From contig NW_025963613.1 in the NCBI RefSeq assembly GCF_910591885.1, positions 62,001 to 126,000 on the forward strand: 64,000 nucleotides of DNA. Reading direction: 5' to 3'. Of this stretch, positions 1-13,860 are shown piece by piece (the first letter of the stretch is position 1; every line of letters starts with the position of its first letter). Position numbers and translations under genes: made by a program. Origin of the DNA: Bombus terrestris. Its lineage: Eukaryota > Arthropoda > Insecta > Hymenoptera > Apidae. The notes beneath the pieces were generated by a model. The model was given only the letters and a program-made list of their open reading frames with translations. It made no database searches and was not told where the DNA came from.

Positions 1-620
1 ACGTTGTCCCACGGTGTCCAACGATGTCCAACGGTGTCCAACGGTGTCCCACGTTGTCCCACGTTGTCCCACGGTGTCCAACGATGTCCAACGATGTCCA
101 ACGGTGTCCCACGTTGTCCCACGTTGTCCCACGTTGTCCCACGTTGTCCCACGATGTCCCACGTTGTCCCACGTTGTCCCACGTTGTCCCACGTTGTCCC
201 ACGTTGTCCCACGTTGTCCCACGGTGTCCAACGATGTCCAACGGTGTCCAACGGTGTCCCACGGTGTCCAACGGTGTCCCACGTTGTCCCACGTTGTCCC
301 ACGTTGTCCCACGTTGTCCCACGTTGTCCCACGTTGTCCCACGTTGTCCCACGGTGTCCAACGGTGTCCAACGATGTCCCACGTTGTCCCACGTTGTCCC
401 ACGTTGTCCCACGTTGTCCCACGTTGTCCCACGATGTCCCACGGTGTCCAACGATGTCCAACGGTGTCCAACGGTGTCCCACGGTGTCGAACGGTGTCCC
501 ACGTTGTCCCACGTTGTCCCACGTTGTCCCACGTTGTCCCACGTTGTCCCACGATGTCCCACGTTGTCCCACGTTGTCCCACGTTGTCCCACGTTGTCCC
601 ACGTTGTCCCACGTTGTCCC

Positions 621-810
621 ACGGTGTCCAACGATGTCCAACGGTGTCCAACGGTGTCCAACGGTGTCCAACGATGTCCAACGATGTCCAACGATGTCCA
701 ACGATGTCCAACGGTGTCCCACGATGTCCAACGATGTCCAACGATGTCCAACGGTGTCCAACGATGTCCAACGGTGTCCAACGATGTCCAACGATGTCCA
801 ACGGTGTCCC
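621..810 (+). repeat. Shortened copy (19 units) of the 21-unit Ga/Aa word
   Basis: A run of Ga and Aa units with two G units and no T unit. It matches the 21-unit word seen whole at 3151-3360 except that two adjacent units (one Ga, one Aa) are missing before the first G. The CCATGG pair follows at 821-840, as after most other copies. Confidence 0.85.
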
Positions 811-820
811 ACGTTGTCCC

Positions 821-840
821 ACGTTGTTCCATGGTTTCCC
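821..840 (+). repeat. First copy of the linked CCATGG unit pair
   Basis: ACGTTGTTCC followed by ATGGTTTCCC. Relative to a T unit plus a G unit this carries three substitutions (column 8 C to T, then column 2 C to T and column 6 G to T), which almost always travel together. The junction makes the 6-bp palindrome CCATGG and removes one CpG. The usual setting is G, T, then this pair, then three T units, then Ga. Copies recur irregularly, about 110 to 1,040 bp apart in the first 10 kb, so it is not a strict higher-order period. Confidence 0.95.
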
Positions 841-1390
841 ACGTTGTCCCACGTTGTCCCACGTTGTCCCACGTTGTCCCACGTTGTCCCACGGTGTCCC
901 ACGGTGTCCAACGATGTCCAACGGTGTCCCACGTTGTCCCACGTTGTCCCACGTTGTCCCACGTTGTCCCACGTTGTCCCACGTTGTCCCACGGTGTCCA
1001 ACGGTGTCCAACGATGTCCCACGTTGTCCCACGTTGTCCCACGTTGTCCCACGTTGTCCCACGTTGTCCCACGATGTCCCACGTTGTCCAACGTTGTCCC
1101 ACGTTGTCCCACGATGTCCCACGTTGTCCCACGTTGTCCCACGTTGTCCCACGTTGTCCCACGATGTCCCACGTTGTCCCACGTTGTCCCACGTTGTCCC
1201 ACGTTGTCCCACGGTGTCCAACGATGTCCAACGGTGTCCAACGGTGTCCCACGGTGTCCAACGGTGTCCCACGTTGTCCCACGTTGTCCCACGTTGTCCC
1301 ACGTTGTCCCACGTTGTCCCACGATGTCCCACGTTGTCCCACGTTGTCCGACGTTGTCCCACGTTGTCCCACGTTGTCCCACGTTGTCCC

Positions 1391-1700
1391 ACGGTGTCCA
1401 ACGATGTCCAACGATGTCCAACGGTGTCCCACGTTGTCCCACGTTGTTCCATGGTTTCCCACGTTGTCCCACGTTGTCCCACGTTGTCCCACGGTGTCCA
1501 ACGATGTCCAACGGTGTCCAACGGTGTCCAACGGTGTCCAACGGTGTCCCACGGTGTCCAACGATGTCCAACGGTGTCCCACGTTGTCCAACGGTGTCCC
1601 ACGTTGTCCCACGTTGTCCCACGTTGTCCCACGTTGTCCCACGTTGTCCCACGTTGTCCCACGTTGTCCCACGTTGTCCCACGTTGTCCCGCGTTGTCCC
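1391..1700 (+). repeat. 310-bp module ending in GCGTTGTCCC, copy 1 of 5
   Basis: Unit order is Ga Aa Aa G T, the CCATGG pair, T T T, Ga Aa Ga Ga Ga G, Ga Aa G Ta G, nine T units, then GCGTTGTCCC at 1691. The same 31 units in the same order occur at 4551, 7521 and 33801, and with one T fewer at 41411. An ACGTTGTCCG unit lies just upstream at 1341. Confidence 0.9.
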
Positions 1701-3150
1701 ACGGTGTCCAACGATGTCCAACGGTGTCCAACGGTGTCCCACGGTGTCCAACGGTGTCCCACGTTGTCCCACGTTGTCCCACGTTGTCCCACGTTGTCCC
1801 ACGTTGTCCCACGTTGTCCCACGTTGTCCAACGATGTCCAACGGTGTCCCACGTTGTCCCACGTTGTCCCACGTTGTCCCACGTTGTCCCACGTTGTCCC
1901 ACGTTGTCCCACGTTGTCCCACGTTGTCCCACGTTGTCCAACGATGTCCAACGGTGTCCCACGTTGTCCCACGTTGTTCCATGGTTTCCCACGTTGTCCC
2001 ACGTTGTCCCACGTTGTCCCACGGTGTCCAACGATGTCCAACGGTGTCCAACGGTGTCCAACGGTGTCCAACGGTGTCCCACGTTGTCCCACGTTGTCCC
2101 ACGTTGTCCCACGGTGTCCAACGATGTCCAACGGTGTCCCACGTTGTCCCACGTTGGCCCACGTTGTCCCACGTTGTCCCACGTTGTCCCACGATGTCCC
2201 ACGTTGTCCCACGTTGTCCCACGTTGTCCCACGGTGTCCCACGGTGTCCAACGATGTCCAACGGTGTCCCACGTTGTCCCACGTTGTCCCACGATGTCCC
2301 ACGTTGTCCCACGTTGTCCCACGTTGTCCCACGTTGTCCCACGTTGTCCCACGTTGTCCCACGTGGTCCCACGTTGTCCCACGTTGTCCCACGGTGTCCA
2401 ACGATGTCCAACGGTGTCCCACGTTGTCCCACGTTGTCCCACGTTGTCCCACGTTGTCCCACGATGTCCCACGTTGTCCCACGTTGTCCCACGTTGTCCC
2501 ACGTTGTCCCACGTTGTCCCACGTTGTCCCACGTTGTCCCACGTTGTCCCACGTTGTCCCACGGTGTCCAACGATGTCCAACGGTGTCCAGCGATGTCCA
2601 ACGGTGTCCCACGTTGTCCCACGTTTTCCCACGTTGTCCCACGTTGTCCCACGGTGTCCAACGATGTCCAACGATGTCCAACGGTGTCCCACGTTGTCCC
2701 ACGTTGTTCCATGGTTTCCCACGTTGTCCCACGTTGTCCCACGTTGTCCCACGGTGTCCAACGATGTCCAACGGTGTCCAACGGTGTCCAACGGTGTCCA
2801 ACGGTGTCCCACGTGGTCCCACGTTGTCCCACGTTGTCCCACGATGTCCCACGTTGTCCCACGTTGTCCCACGTTGTCCCACGGTGTCCAACGATGTCCA
2901 ACGGTGTCCCACGTTGTCCCACGTTGTTCCATGGTTTCCCACGTTGTCCCACGTTGTCCCACGTTGTCCCACGGTGTCCAACGATGTCCAACGGTGTCCC
3001 ACGTTGTCCCACGTTGTCCCACGTTGTCCCACGTTGTCCCACGGTGTCCAACGATGTCCAACGATGTCCAACGGTGTCCCACGTTGTCCCACGTTGTTCC
3101 ATGGTTTCCCACGTTGTCCCACGTTGTCCCACGTTGTCCCACGTTGTCCC

Positions 3151-3360
3151 ACGGTGTCCAACGATGTCCAACGGTGTCCAACGGTGTCCAACGGTGTCCA
3201 ACGATGTCCAACGATGTCCAACGATGTCCAACGGTGTCCAACGATGTCCAACGATGTCCAACGGTGTCCCACGATGTCCAACGATGTCCAACGATGTCCA
3301 ACGGTGTCCAACGATGTCCAACGGTGTCCAACGATGTCCAACGATGTCCAACGGTGTCCT
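3151..3360 (+). repeat. 21-unit Ga/Aa word, copy 1 of 6 full copies
   Basis: Order: Ga Aa Ga Ga Ga Aa Aa Aa Ga Aa Aa G Aa Aa Aa Ga Aa Ga Aa Aa G. There is no T unit in 210 bp, so there is no ACGT core and almost no CCC run. In this copy the last G has become ACGGTGTCCT (3351), which puts a TAG stop on the - strand at 3359-3361. The CCATGG pair follows at 3371. Confidence 0.92.
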
Positions 3361-4330
3361 ACGTTGTCCCACGTTGTTCCATGGTTTCCCACGTTGTCCC
3401 ACGTTGTCCCACGTTGTCCCACGTTGTCCCACGTTGTCCCACGGTGTCCCACGGTGTCCAACGATGTCCAACGGTGTCCCACGTTGTCCCACGTTGTCCC
3501 ACGTTGTCCCACGTTGTCCCACGTTGTCCCACGATGTCCCACGTTGTCCCACGTTGTCCCACGTTGTCCCAAGTTGTCCCACGTTGTCCCACGTTGTCCC
3601 ACGTTGTCCCACGTGGTCCCACGTTGTCCCACGTTGTCCCACGGTGTCCAACGATGTCCAACGGTGTCCCACGTTGTCCAACGGTGTCCCACGTTGTCCC
3701 ACGTTGTCCCACGTTGTCCCACGTTGTCCCACGTTGTCCCACGTTGTCCCACGTTGTCCAACGTTGTCCAACGATGTCCAACGGTGTCCCACGTTGTCCC
3801 ACGTTGTTCCATGGTTTCCCACGTTGTCCCACGTTGTCCCACGTTGTCCCACGGTGTCCAACGATGTCCAACGGTGTCCCACGTTGTCCCACGTTGTCCC
3901 ACGTTGTCCCACGTTGTCCCACGTTGTCCCACGTTGTCCCACGATGTCCCACGTTGTCCCACGTTGTCCCACGTTGTCCCACGTTGTCCCACGTTGTCCC
4001 ACGTTGTCCCACGTTGTCCCACGTTGTCCCACGTTGTCCCACGTTGTCCCACGTTGTCCCACGTTGTCCCACGTTGTCCCACGTTGTCCCACGATGTCCC
4101 ACGTTGTCCCACGTTGTCCCACGTTGTCCCACGTTGTCCCACGTTGTCCCACGTTGTCCCATTTTGTCCCACGTTGTCCCACGATGTCCCACGTTGTCCC
4201 ACGTTGTCCCACGTTGTCCCACGATGTCCCACGTTGTCCCACGTTGTCCCACGTTGTCCCACGTTGTCCCACGATGTCCCACGTTGTCCCACGTTGTCCC
4301 ACGTTGTCCCACGTTGTCCCACGATGTCCC

Positions 4331-5920
4331 ACGTTGTCCCACGTTGTCCCACGTTGTCCCACGTTGTCCCACGGTGTCCAACGATGTCCAACGGTGTCCA
4401 ACGGTGTCCCACGGTGTCCAACGGTGTCCCACGTTGTCCCACGTTGTCCCACGTTGTCCCACGTTGTCCCACGTTGTCCCACGATGTCCCACGTTGTCCC
4501 ACGTTGTCCGACGTTGTCCCACGTTGTCCCACGTTGTCCCACGTTGTCCCACGGTGTCCAACGATGTCCAACGATGTCCAACGGTGTCCCACGTTGTCCC
4601 ACGTTGTTCCATGGTTTCCCACGTTGTCCCACGTTGTCCCACGTTGTCCCACGGTGTCCAACGATGTCCAACGGTGTCCAACGGTGTCCAACGGTGTCCA
4701 ACGGTGTCCCACGGTGTCCAACGATGTCCAACGGTGTCCCACGTTGTCCAACGGTGTCCCACGTTGTCCCACGTTGTCCCACGTTGTCCCACGTTGTCCC
4801 ACGTTGTCCCACGTTGTCCCACGTTGTCCCACGTTGTCCCACGTTGTCCCGCGTTGTCCCACGGTGTCCAACGATGTCCAACGGTGTCCAACGGTGTCCC
4901 ACGGTGTCCAACGGTGTCCCACGTTGTCCCACGTTGTCCCACGTTGTCCCACGTTGTCCCACGTTGTCCCACGTTGTCCAACGATGTCCAACGGTGTCCC
5001 ACGTTGTCCCACGTTGTCCCACGTTGTCCCACGTTGTCCCACGTTGTCCCACGTTGTCCCACGTTGTCCCACGTTGTCCCACGTTGTCCAACGATGTCCA
5101 ACGGTGTCCCACGTTGTCCCACGTTGTTCCATGGTTTCCCACGTTGTCCCACGTTGTCCCACGTTGTCCCACGGTGTCCAACGATGTCCAACGGTGTCCA
5201 ACGGTGTCCAACGGTGTCCCACGTTGTCCCACGTTGTCCCACGTTGTCCCACGGTGTCCAACGATGTCCAACGGTGTCCCACGTTGTCCCACGTTGTCCC
5301 ACGTTGTCCCACGTTGTCCCACGATGTCCCACGATGTCCCACGTTGTCCCACGTTGTCCCACGTTGTCCCACGGTGTCCCACGGTGTCCAACGATGTCCA
5401 ACGGTGTCCCACGTTGTCCCACGTTGTCCCACGTGGTCCCACGTTGTCCCACGTTGTCCCACGGTGTCCAACGATGTCCAACGGTGTCCCACGTTGTCCA
5501 ACGGTGTCCCACGTTGTCCCACGTTGTCCCACGTTGTCCCACGTTGTCCCACGGTGTCCAACGATGTCCAACGGTGTCCAACGGTGTCCAACGGTGTCCA
5601 ACGGTGTCCCACGTTGTCCCACGTTGTCCCACGTTGTCCCACGGTGTCCAACGATGTCCAACGGTGTCCCACGTTGTCCCACGTTGGCCCACGTTGTCCC
5701 ACGTTGTCCCACGTTGTCCCACGATGTCCCACGTTGTCCCACGTTGTCCCACGTTGTCCCACGTTGTCCCACGTTGTCCCACGTTGTCCCACGTTGTCCC
5801 ACGTTGTCCCACGTTGTCCCACGTTGTCCCACGTTGTCCCACGTTGTCCCACGGTGTCCAACGGTGTCCAACGATGTCCCACGTTGTCCCACGTTGTCCC
5901 ACGTTGTCCCACGTTGTCCC
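4331..5920 (+). repeat. 1.59-kb segmental copy, partner of 7301-8890
   Basis: Unit-by-unit reading matches 7301-8890 at a constant offset of 2,970 bp, including the rare units ACGTTGTCCG (4501/7471), GCGTTGTCCC (4851/7821), ACGTGGTCCC (5431/8401) and ACGTTGGCCC (5681/8651). One substitution was noticed: unit 5331 is A here and unit 8301 is T. Identity ends where the spacing of A units in T runs changes. Confidence 0.88.
4551..4860 (+). repeat. 310-bp GCGTTGTCCC module, copy 2 of 5
   Basis: Same 31-unit order as at 1391-1700, with GCGTTGTCCC at 4851. It lies inside the 4331-5920 segmental copy, so copies 2 and 3 of the module are explained by that duplication; copies 1, 4 and 5 are not. Confidence 0.9.
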
Positions 5921-7300
5921 ACGTTGTCCCACGTTGTCCCACGGTGTCCAACGGTGTCCCACGTTGTCCCACGTTGTCCCACGTTGTCCCACGGTGTCCA
6001 ACGATGTCCAACGGTGTCCCACGTTGTCCCACGTTGTTCCATGGTTTCCCACGTTGTCCCACGTTGTCCCACGTTGTCCCACGTTGTCCCACGGTGTCCA
6101 ACGATGTCCAACGATGTCCAACGGTGTCCCACGTTGTCCCACGTTGTTCCATGGTTTCCCACGTTGTCCCACGTTGTCCCACGTTGTCCCACGGTGTCCA
6201 ACGATGTCCAACGGTGTCCAACGGTGTCCAACGGTGTCCAACGGTGTCCCACGTGGTCCCACGTTGTCCCACGTTGTCCCACGATGTCCCACGTTGTCCC
6301 ACGTTGTCCCACGTTGTCCCACGTTGTCCCACGTTGTCCCACGTTGTCCCACGTTGTCCCACGTTGTCCCACGTTGTCCCACGTTGTCCCACGTTGTCCC
6401 ACGTTGTCCCACGTTGTCCCACGTTGTCCCACGGTGTCCAACGATGTCCAACGGTGTCCAGCGATGTCCAACGGTGTCCCACGTTGTCCCACGTTTTCCC
6501 ACGTTGTCCCACGTTGTCCCACGGTGTCCAACGATGTCCAACGATGTCCAACGATGTCCAACGGTGTCCCACGTTGTCCCACGTTGTTCCATGGTTTCCC
6601 ACGTTGTCCCACGTTGTCCCACGTTGTCCCACGGTGTCCAACGATGTCCAACGGTGTCCAACGGTGTCCAACGGTGTCCAACGGTGTCCCACGTTGTCCC
6701 ACGTTGTCCCACGTTGTCCCACGTTGTCCCACGTTGTCCCACGATGTCCCACGTTGTCCCACGTTGTCCCACGTTGTCCCACGTTGTCCCACGTGGTCCC
6801 ACGTTGTCCCACGTTGTCCCACGGTGTCCAACGGTGTCCAACGATGTCCCACGTTGTCCAACGTTGTCCCACGTTGTCCCACGTTGTCCCACGTTGTCCC
6901 ACGTTGTCCCACGTTGTCCCACGTTGTCCAACGTTGTCCCACGTTGTCCCACGTTGTCCCACGTTGTCCCACGTTGTCCCACGTTGTCCCACGTTGTCCC
7001 ACGTTGTCCCACGGTGTCCAACGATGTCCAACGGTGTCCAGCGATGTCCAACGGTGTCCCAAGTTGTCCCACGTTTTCCCACGTTGTCCCACGTTGTCCC
7101 ACGGTGTCCAACGATGTCCAACGATGTCCAACGGTGTCCCACGTTGTCCCACGTTGTTCCATGGTTTCCCACGTTGTCCCACGTTGTCCCACGTTGTCCC
7201 ACGTTGTCCCACGATGTCCCACGTTGTCCCACGTTGTCCCACGTTGTCCCACGTTGTCCCACGTTGTCCCACGTTGTCCCACGTTGTCCCACGTTGTCCC

Positions 7301-8890
7301 ACGATGTCCCACGTTGTCCCACGTTGTCCCACGTTGTCCCACGGTGTCCAACGATGTCCAACGGTGTCCAACGGTGTCCCACGGTGTCCAACGGTGTCCC
7401 ACGTTGTCCCACGTTGTCCCACGTTGTCCCACGTTGTCCCACGTTGTCCCACGATGTCCCACGTTGTCCCACGTTGTCCGACGTTGTCCCACGTTGTCCC
7501 ACGTTGTCCCACGTTGTCCCACGGTGTCCAACGATGTCCAACGATGTCCAACGGTGTCCCACGTTGTCCCACGTTGTTCCATGGTTTCCCACGTTGTCCC
7601 ACGTTGTCCCACGTTGTCCCACGGTGTCCAACGATGTCCAACGGTGTCCAACGGTGTCCAACGGTGTCCAACGGTGTCCCACGGTGTCCAACGATGTCCA
7701 ACGGTGTCCCACGTTGTCCAACGGTGTCCCACGTTGTCCCACGTTGTCCCACGTTGTCCCACGTTGTCCCACGTTGTCCCACGTTGTCCCACGTTGTCCC
7801 ACGTTGTCCCACGTTGTCCCGCGTTGTCCCACGGTGTCCAACGATGTCCAACGGTGTCCAACGGTGTCCCACGGTGTCCAACGGTGTCCCACGTTGTCCC
7901 ACGTTGTCCCACGTTGTCCCACGTTGTCCCACGTTGTCCCACGTTGTCCAACGATGTCCAACGGTGTCCCACGTTGTCCCACGTTGTCCCACGTTGTCCC
8001 ACGTTGTCCCACGTTGTCCCACGTTGTCCCACGTTGTCCCACGTTGTCCCACGTTGTCCAACGATGTCCAACGGTGTCCCACGTTGTCCCACGTTGTTCC
8101 ATGGTTTCCCACGTTGTCCCACGTTGTCCCACGTTGTCCCACGGTGTCCAACGATGTCCAACGGTGTCCAACGGTGTCCAACGGTGTCCCACGTTGTCCC
8201 ACGTTGTCCCACGTTGTCCCACGGTGTCCAACGATGTCCAACGGTGTCCCACGTTGTCCCACGTTGTCCCACGTTGTCCCACGTTGTCCCACGATGTCCC
8301 ACGTTGTCCCACGTTGTCCCACGTTGTCCCACGTTGTCCCACGGTGTCCCACGGTGTCCAACGATGTCCAACGGTGTCCCACGTTGTCCCACGTTGTCCC
8401 ACGTGGTCCCACGTTGTCCCACGTTGTCCCACGGTGTCCAACGATGTCCAACGGTGTCCCACGTTGTCCAACGGTGTCCCACGTTGTCCCACGTTGTCCC
8501 ACGTTGTCCCACGTTGTCCCACGGTGTCCAACGATGTCCAACGGTGTCCAACGGTGTCCAACGGTGTCCAACGGTGTCCCACGTTGTCCCACGTTGTCCC
8601 ACGTTGTCCCACGGTGTCCAACGATGTCCAACGGTGTCCCACGTTGTCCCACGTTGGCCCACGTTGTCCCACGTTGTCCCACGTTGTCCCACGATGTCCC
8701 ACGTTGTCCCACGTTGTCCCACGTTGTCCCACGTTGTCCCACGTTGTCCCACGTTGTCCCACGTTGTCCCACGTTGTCCCACGTTGTCCCACGTTGTCCC
8801 ACGTTGTCCCACGTTGTCCCACGGTGTCCAACGGTGTCCAACGATGTCCCACGTTGTCCCACGTTGTCCCACGTTGTCCCACGTTGTCCC
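7301..8890 (+). repeat. 1.59-kb segmental copy, partner of 4331-5920
   Basis: Second copy at offset 2,970 bp. The two copies are separated by about 1.4 kb of other array, so this is a spaced rather than a strictly tandem duplication. Divergence begins at unit 8891, which is A where the partner unit 5921 is T. Confidence 0.88.
7521..7830 (+). repeat. 310-bp GCGTTGTCCC module, copy 3 of 5
   Basis: Identical unit order to 4551-4860, with GCGTTGTCCC at 7821; carried along in the larger 2,970-bp-offset duplication. Confidence 0.9.
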
Positions 8891-10230
8891 ACGATGTCCC
8901 ACGTTGTCCCACGTTGTCCCACGTTGTCCCACGTTGTCCCACGTTGTCCCACGTTGTCCCACGTTGTCCCACGTTGTCCCACGTTGTCCCACGGTGTCCA
9001 ACGATGTCCAACGGTGTCCAGCGATGTCCAACGGTGTCCCACGTTGTCCCACGTTTTCCCACGTTGTCCCACGTTGTCCCACGGTGTCCAACGATGTCCA
9101 ACGATGTCCAACGGTGTCCCACGTTGTCCCACGTTGCTCCATGGTTTCCCACGTTGTCCCACGTTGTCCCACGTTGTCCCACGGTGTCCAACGATGTCCA
9201 ACGGTGTCCAACGGTGTCCAACGGTGTCCAACGGTGTCCCACGTGGTCCCACGTTGTCCCACGTTGTCCCACGATGTCCCACGTTGTCCCACGTTGTCCC
9301 ACGTTGTCCCACGTTGTCCCACGTTGTCCCACGTTGTCCCACGTTGTCCCACGGTGTCCAACGATGTCCAACGGTGTCCAACGGTGTCCCACGGTGTCCA
9401 ACGGTGTCCCACGTTGTCCCACGTTGTCCCACGTTGTCCCACGTTGTCCCACGTTGTCCAACGATGTCCAACGGTGTCCCACGTTGTCCCACGTTGTTCC
9501 ATGGTTTCCCACGTTGTCCCACGTTGTCCCACGTTGTCCCACGGTGTCCAACGTTGTCCAACGGTGTCCAACGGTGTCCAACGGTGTCCAACGGTGTCCC
9601 AGGTTGGCCCACGTTGTCCCACGTTGTCCCACGGTGTCCAACGATGTCCAACGGTGTCCCACGTTGTCCCACGTTGTCCCACGTTGTCCCACGTTGTCCC
9701 ACGTTGTCCCACGATGTCCCACGTTGTACCACGTTGTCCCACGTTGTCCCACGTTGTCCCACGTTGTCCCACGTTGTCCCACGTTGTCCCACGTTGTCCC
9801 ACGGTGTCCAACGGTGTCCAACGATGTCCCACGTTGTCCCACGTTGTCCCACGTTGTCCCACGTTGTCCCACGATGTCCCACGTTGTCCCACGTTGTCCC
9901 ACGTTGTCCCACGTTGTCCCACGTTGTCCCACGTTGTCCCACGTTGTCCCACGTTGTCCCACGTTGTCCCACGTTGTCCCACGTTGTTCCATGGTTTCCC
10001 ACGTTGTCCCACGTTGTCCCACGTTGTCCCACGTTGTCCCACGGTGTCCAACGATGTCCAACGATGTCCAACGGTGTCCCACGTTGTCCCACGTTGTCCC
10101 ACGTTGTCCCACGTTGTCCCACGTTGTCCCACGTTGTCCCACGTTGTCCCACGGTGTCCAACGGTGTCCAACGATGTCCCACGTTGTCCCACGTTGTCCC
10201 ACGTTGTCCCACGTTGTCCCACGATGTCCC

Positions 10231-11460
10231 ACGTTGTCCCACGTTGTCCCACGTTGTCCCACGTTGTCCCACGTTGTCCCACGTTGTCCCACGTTGTCCC
10301 ACGTTGTCCCACGTTGTCCCACGTTGTCCCACGTTGTCCCACGTTGTCCCACGGTGTCCAACGATGTCCAACGGTGTCCAGCGATGTCCAACGGTGTCCC
10401 ACGTTGTCCCACGTTGTCCCACGTTTTCCCACGTTGTCCCACGTTGTCCCACGGTGTCCAACGATGTCCAACGATGTCCAACGGTGTCCCACGTTGTCCC
10501 ACGTTGTTCCATGGTTTCCCACGTTGTCCCACGTTGTCCCACGTTGTCCCACGTTGTCCCACGATGTCCCACGTTGTCCCACGTTGTCCCACGTTGTCCC
10601 ACGTTGTCCCACGTTGTCCCACGTTGTCCCACGTTGTCCCACGTTGTCCCACGTTGTCCCACGTTGTCCCACGTTGTCCCACGTTGTCCCACGTTGTCCC
10701 ACGGTGTCCAACGATGTCCAACGGTGTCCAGCGATGTCCAACGGTGTCCCACGTTGTCCCACGTTTTCCCACGTTGTCCCACGTTGTCCCACGGTGTCCA
10801 ACGATGTCCAACGATGTCCAACGGTGTCCCACGTTGTCCCACGTTGTTCCATGGTTTCCCACGTTGTCCCACGTTGTCCCACGTTGTCCCACGTTGTCCC
10901 ACGATGTCCCACGTTGTCCCACGTTGTCCCACGTTGTCCCACGTTGTCCCACGTTGTCCCACGTTGTCCCACGTTGTCCCACGTTGTCCCACGTTGTCCC
11001 ACGTTGTCCCACGTTGTCCCACGTTGTCCCACGTTGTCCCACGGTGTCCAACGATGTCCAACGGTGTCCAGCGATGTCCAACGGTGTCCCACGTTGTCCC
11101 ACGTTTTCCCACGTTGTCCCACGTTGTCCCACGGTGTCCAACGATGTCCAACGATGTCCAACGATGTCCAACGGTGTCCCACGTTGTCCCACGTTGTTCC
11201 ATGGTTTCCCACGTTGTCCCACGTTGTCCCACGTTGTCCCACGGTGTCCAACGATGTCCAACGGTGTCCAACGGTGTCCAACGGTGTCCAACGGTGTCCC
11301 ACGTTGTCCCACGTTGTCCCACGTTGTCCCACGTTGTCCCACGTTGTCCCACGATGTCCCACGTTGTCCCACGTTGTCCCACGTTGTCCCACGTTGTCCC
11401 ACGTGGTCCCACGTTGTCCCACGTTGTCCCACGGTGTCCAACGGTGTCCAACGATGTCCC
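10231..11460 (+). repeat. 1.23-kb segmental copy, partner of 13971-15200
   Basis: Matches at offset 3,740 bp. GCGATGTCCA units at 10381, 10731 and 11071 pair with 14121, 14471 and 14811. Both copies share an unusual double T before ACGTTTTCCC directly after the first GCGATGTCCA, where most other copies have a single T. Within it, near-repeats of about 340-350 bp (Ga Aa Ga GCGATGTCCA G T ACGTTTTCCC, then a CCATGG pair, then a T run) form a short local higher-order repeat. A further GCGATGTCCA match (11651/15391) continues the offset beyond the first differences. Confidence 0.87.
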
Positions 11461-13860
11461 ACGTTGTCCAACGTTGTCCCACGTTGTCCCACGTTGTCCC
11501 ACGTTGTCCCACGTTGTCCCACGTTGTCCCACGTTGTCCCACGTTGTCCCACGTTGTCCCACGTTGTCCCACGTTGTCCCACGTTGTCCCACGTTGTCCC
11601 ACGTTGTCCCACGTTGTCCCACGGTGTCCAACGATGTCCAACGGTGTCCAGCGATGTCCAACGGTGTCCCAAGTTGTCCCACGTTTTCCCACGTTGTCCC
11701 ACGTTGTCCCACGGTGTCCAACGATGTCCAACGATGTCCAACGGTGTCCCACGTTGTCCCACGTTGTTCCATGGTTTCCCACGTTGTCCCACGTTGTCCC
11801 ACGTTGTCCCACGTTGTCCCACGGTGTCCCACGTTGTCCAACGTTGTCCCACGTTGTCCCACGTTGTCCCACGTTGTCCCACGTTGTCCCACGTTGTCCC
11901 ACGTTGTCCCACGTTGTCCAACGATGTCCAACGGTGTCCCACGTTGTCCCACGTTGTTCCATGGTTTCCCACGTTGTCCCACGTTGTCCCACGTTGTCCC
12001 ACGGTGTCCAACGATGTCCAACGGTGTCCAACGGTGTCCAACGGTGTCCAACGGTGTCCCACGTTGTCCCACGTTGTCCCACGTTGTCCCACGGTGTCCA
12101 ACGATGTCCAACGGTGTCCCACGTTGTCCCACGTTGTCCCACGTTGTCCCACGTTGTCCCACGATGTCCCACGTTGTCCCACGTTGTCCCACGTTGTCCC
12201 ACGTTGTCCCACGGTGTCCCACGGTGTCCAACGATGTCCAACGGTGTCCCACGTTGTCCCACGTTGTCCCACGTGGTCCCACGTTGTCCCACGTTGTCCC
12301 ACGGTGTCCAACGGTGTCCAACGATGTCCCACGTTGTCCCACGTTGTCCCACGTTGTCCCACGTTGTCCCACGATGTCCCACGTTGTCCCACGTTGTCCC
12401 ACGTTGTCCCACGTTGTCCCACGTTGTCCCACGTTGTCCCACGTTGTCCCACGTTGTCCCACGTTGTCCCACGGTGTCCAACGATGTCCAACGGTGTCCA
12501 GCGATGTCCAACGGTGTCCCACGTTGTCCCACGTTTTCCCACGTTGTCCCACGTTGTCCCACGGTGTCCAACGATGTCCAACGATGTCCAACGGTGTCCC
12601 ACGTTGTCCCACGTTGTTCCATGGTTTCCCACGTTGTCCCACGTTGTCCCACGTTGTCCCACGGTGTCCAACGATGTCCAACGGTGTCCAACGGTGTCCA
12701 ACGGTGTCCAACGGTGTCCCACGTGGTCCCACGTTGTCCCACGTTGTCCCACGATGTCCCACGTTGTCCCACGTTGTCCCACGTTGTCCCACGTTGTCCC
12801 ACGTTGTCCCACGTTGTCCCACGTTGTCCCACGTTGTCCCACGTTGTCCCACGGTGTCCAACGATGTCCAACGGTGTCCAACGGTGTCCCACGGTGTCCA
12901 ACGGTGTCCCACGTTGTCCCACGTTGTCCCACGTTGTCCCACGTTGTCCCACGTTGTCCAACGATGTCCAACGGTGTCCCACGTTGTCCCACGTTGTTCC
13001 ATGGTTTCCCACGTTGTCCCACGTTGTCCCACGTTGTCCCACGGTGTCCAACGATGTCCAACGGTGTCCAACGGTGTCCAACGGTGTCCAACGGTGTCCC
13101 AGGTTGGCCCACGTTGTCCCACGTTGTCCCACGGTGTCCAACGATGTCCAACGGTGTCCCACGTTGTCCCACGTTGTCCCACGTTGTCCCACGTTGTCCC
13201 ACGTTGTCCCACGATGTCCCACGTTGTACCACGTTGTCCCACGTTGTCCCACGTTGTCCCACGTTGTCCCACGTTGTCCCACGTTGTCCCACGTTGTCCC
13301 ACGTTGTCCCACGGTGTCCAACGGTGTCCAACGATGTCCCACGTTGTCCCACGTTGTCCCACGTTGTCCCACGTTGTCCCACGATGTCCCACGTTGTCCC
13401 ACGTTGTCCCACGTTGTCCCACGTTGTCCCACGTTGTCCCACGTTGTCCCACGTTGTCCCACGTTGTCCCACGTTGTCCCACGTTGTCCCACGTTGTCCC
13501 ACGTTGTCCCACGTTGTCCAACGATGTCCAACGGTGTCCCACGTTGTCCCACGTTGTTCCATGGTTTCCCACGTTGTCCCACGTTGTCCCACGTTGTCCC
13601 ACGGTGTCCAACGATGTCCAACGGTGTCCAACGGTGTCCAACGGTGTCCAACGGTGTCCCAGGTTGGCCCACGTTGTCCCACGTTGTCCCACGGTGTCCA
13701 ACGATGTCCAACGGTGTCCCACGTTGTCCCACGTTGTCCCACGTTGTCCCACGTTGTCCCACGTTGTCCCACGATGTCCCACGTTGTACCACGTTGTCCC
13801 ACGTTGTCCCACGTTGTCCCACGTTGTCCCACGTTGTCCCACGTTGTCCCACGATGTCCC

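Noticed and set aside
821..840. CCATGG at the linked unit pair as a translation start with good Kozak context
   Set aside because: It is a by-product of three linked substitutions, recurs about a hundred times, and is a palindrome present equally on both strands. No gene structure follows it.
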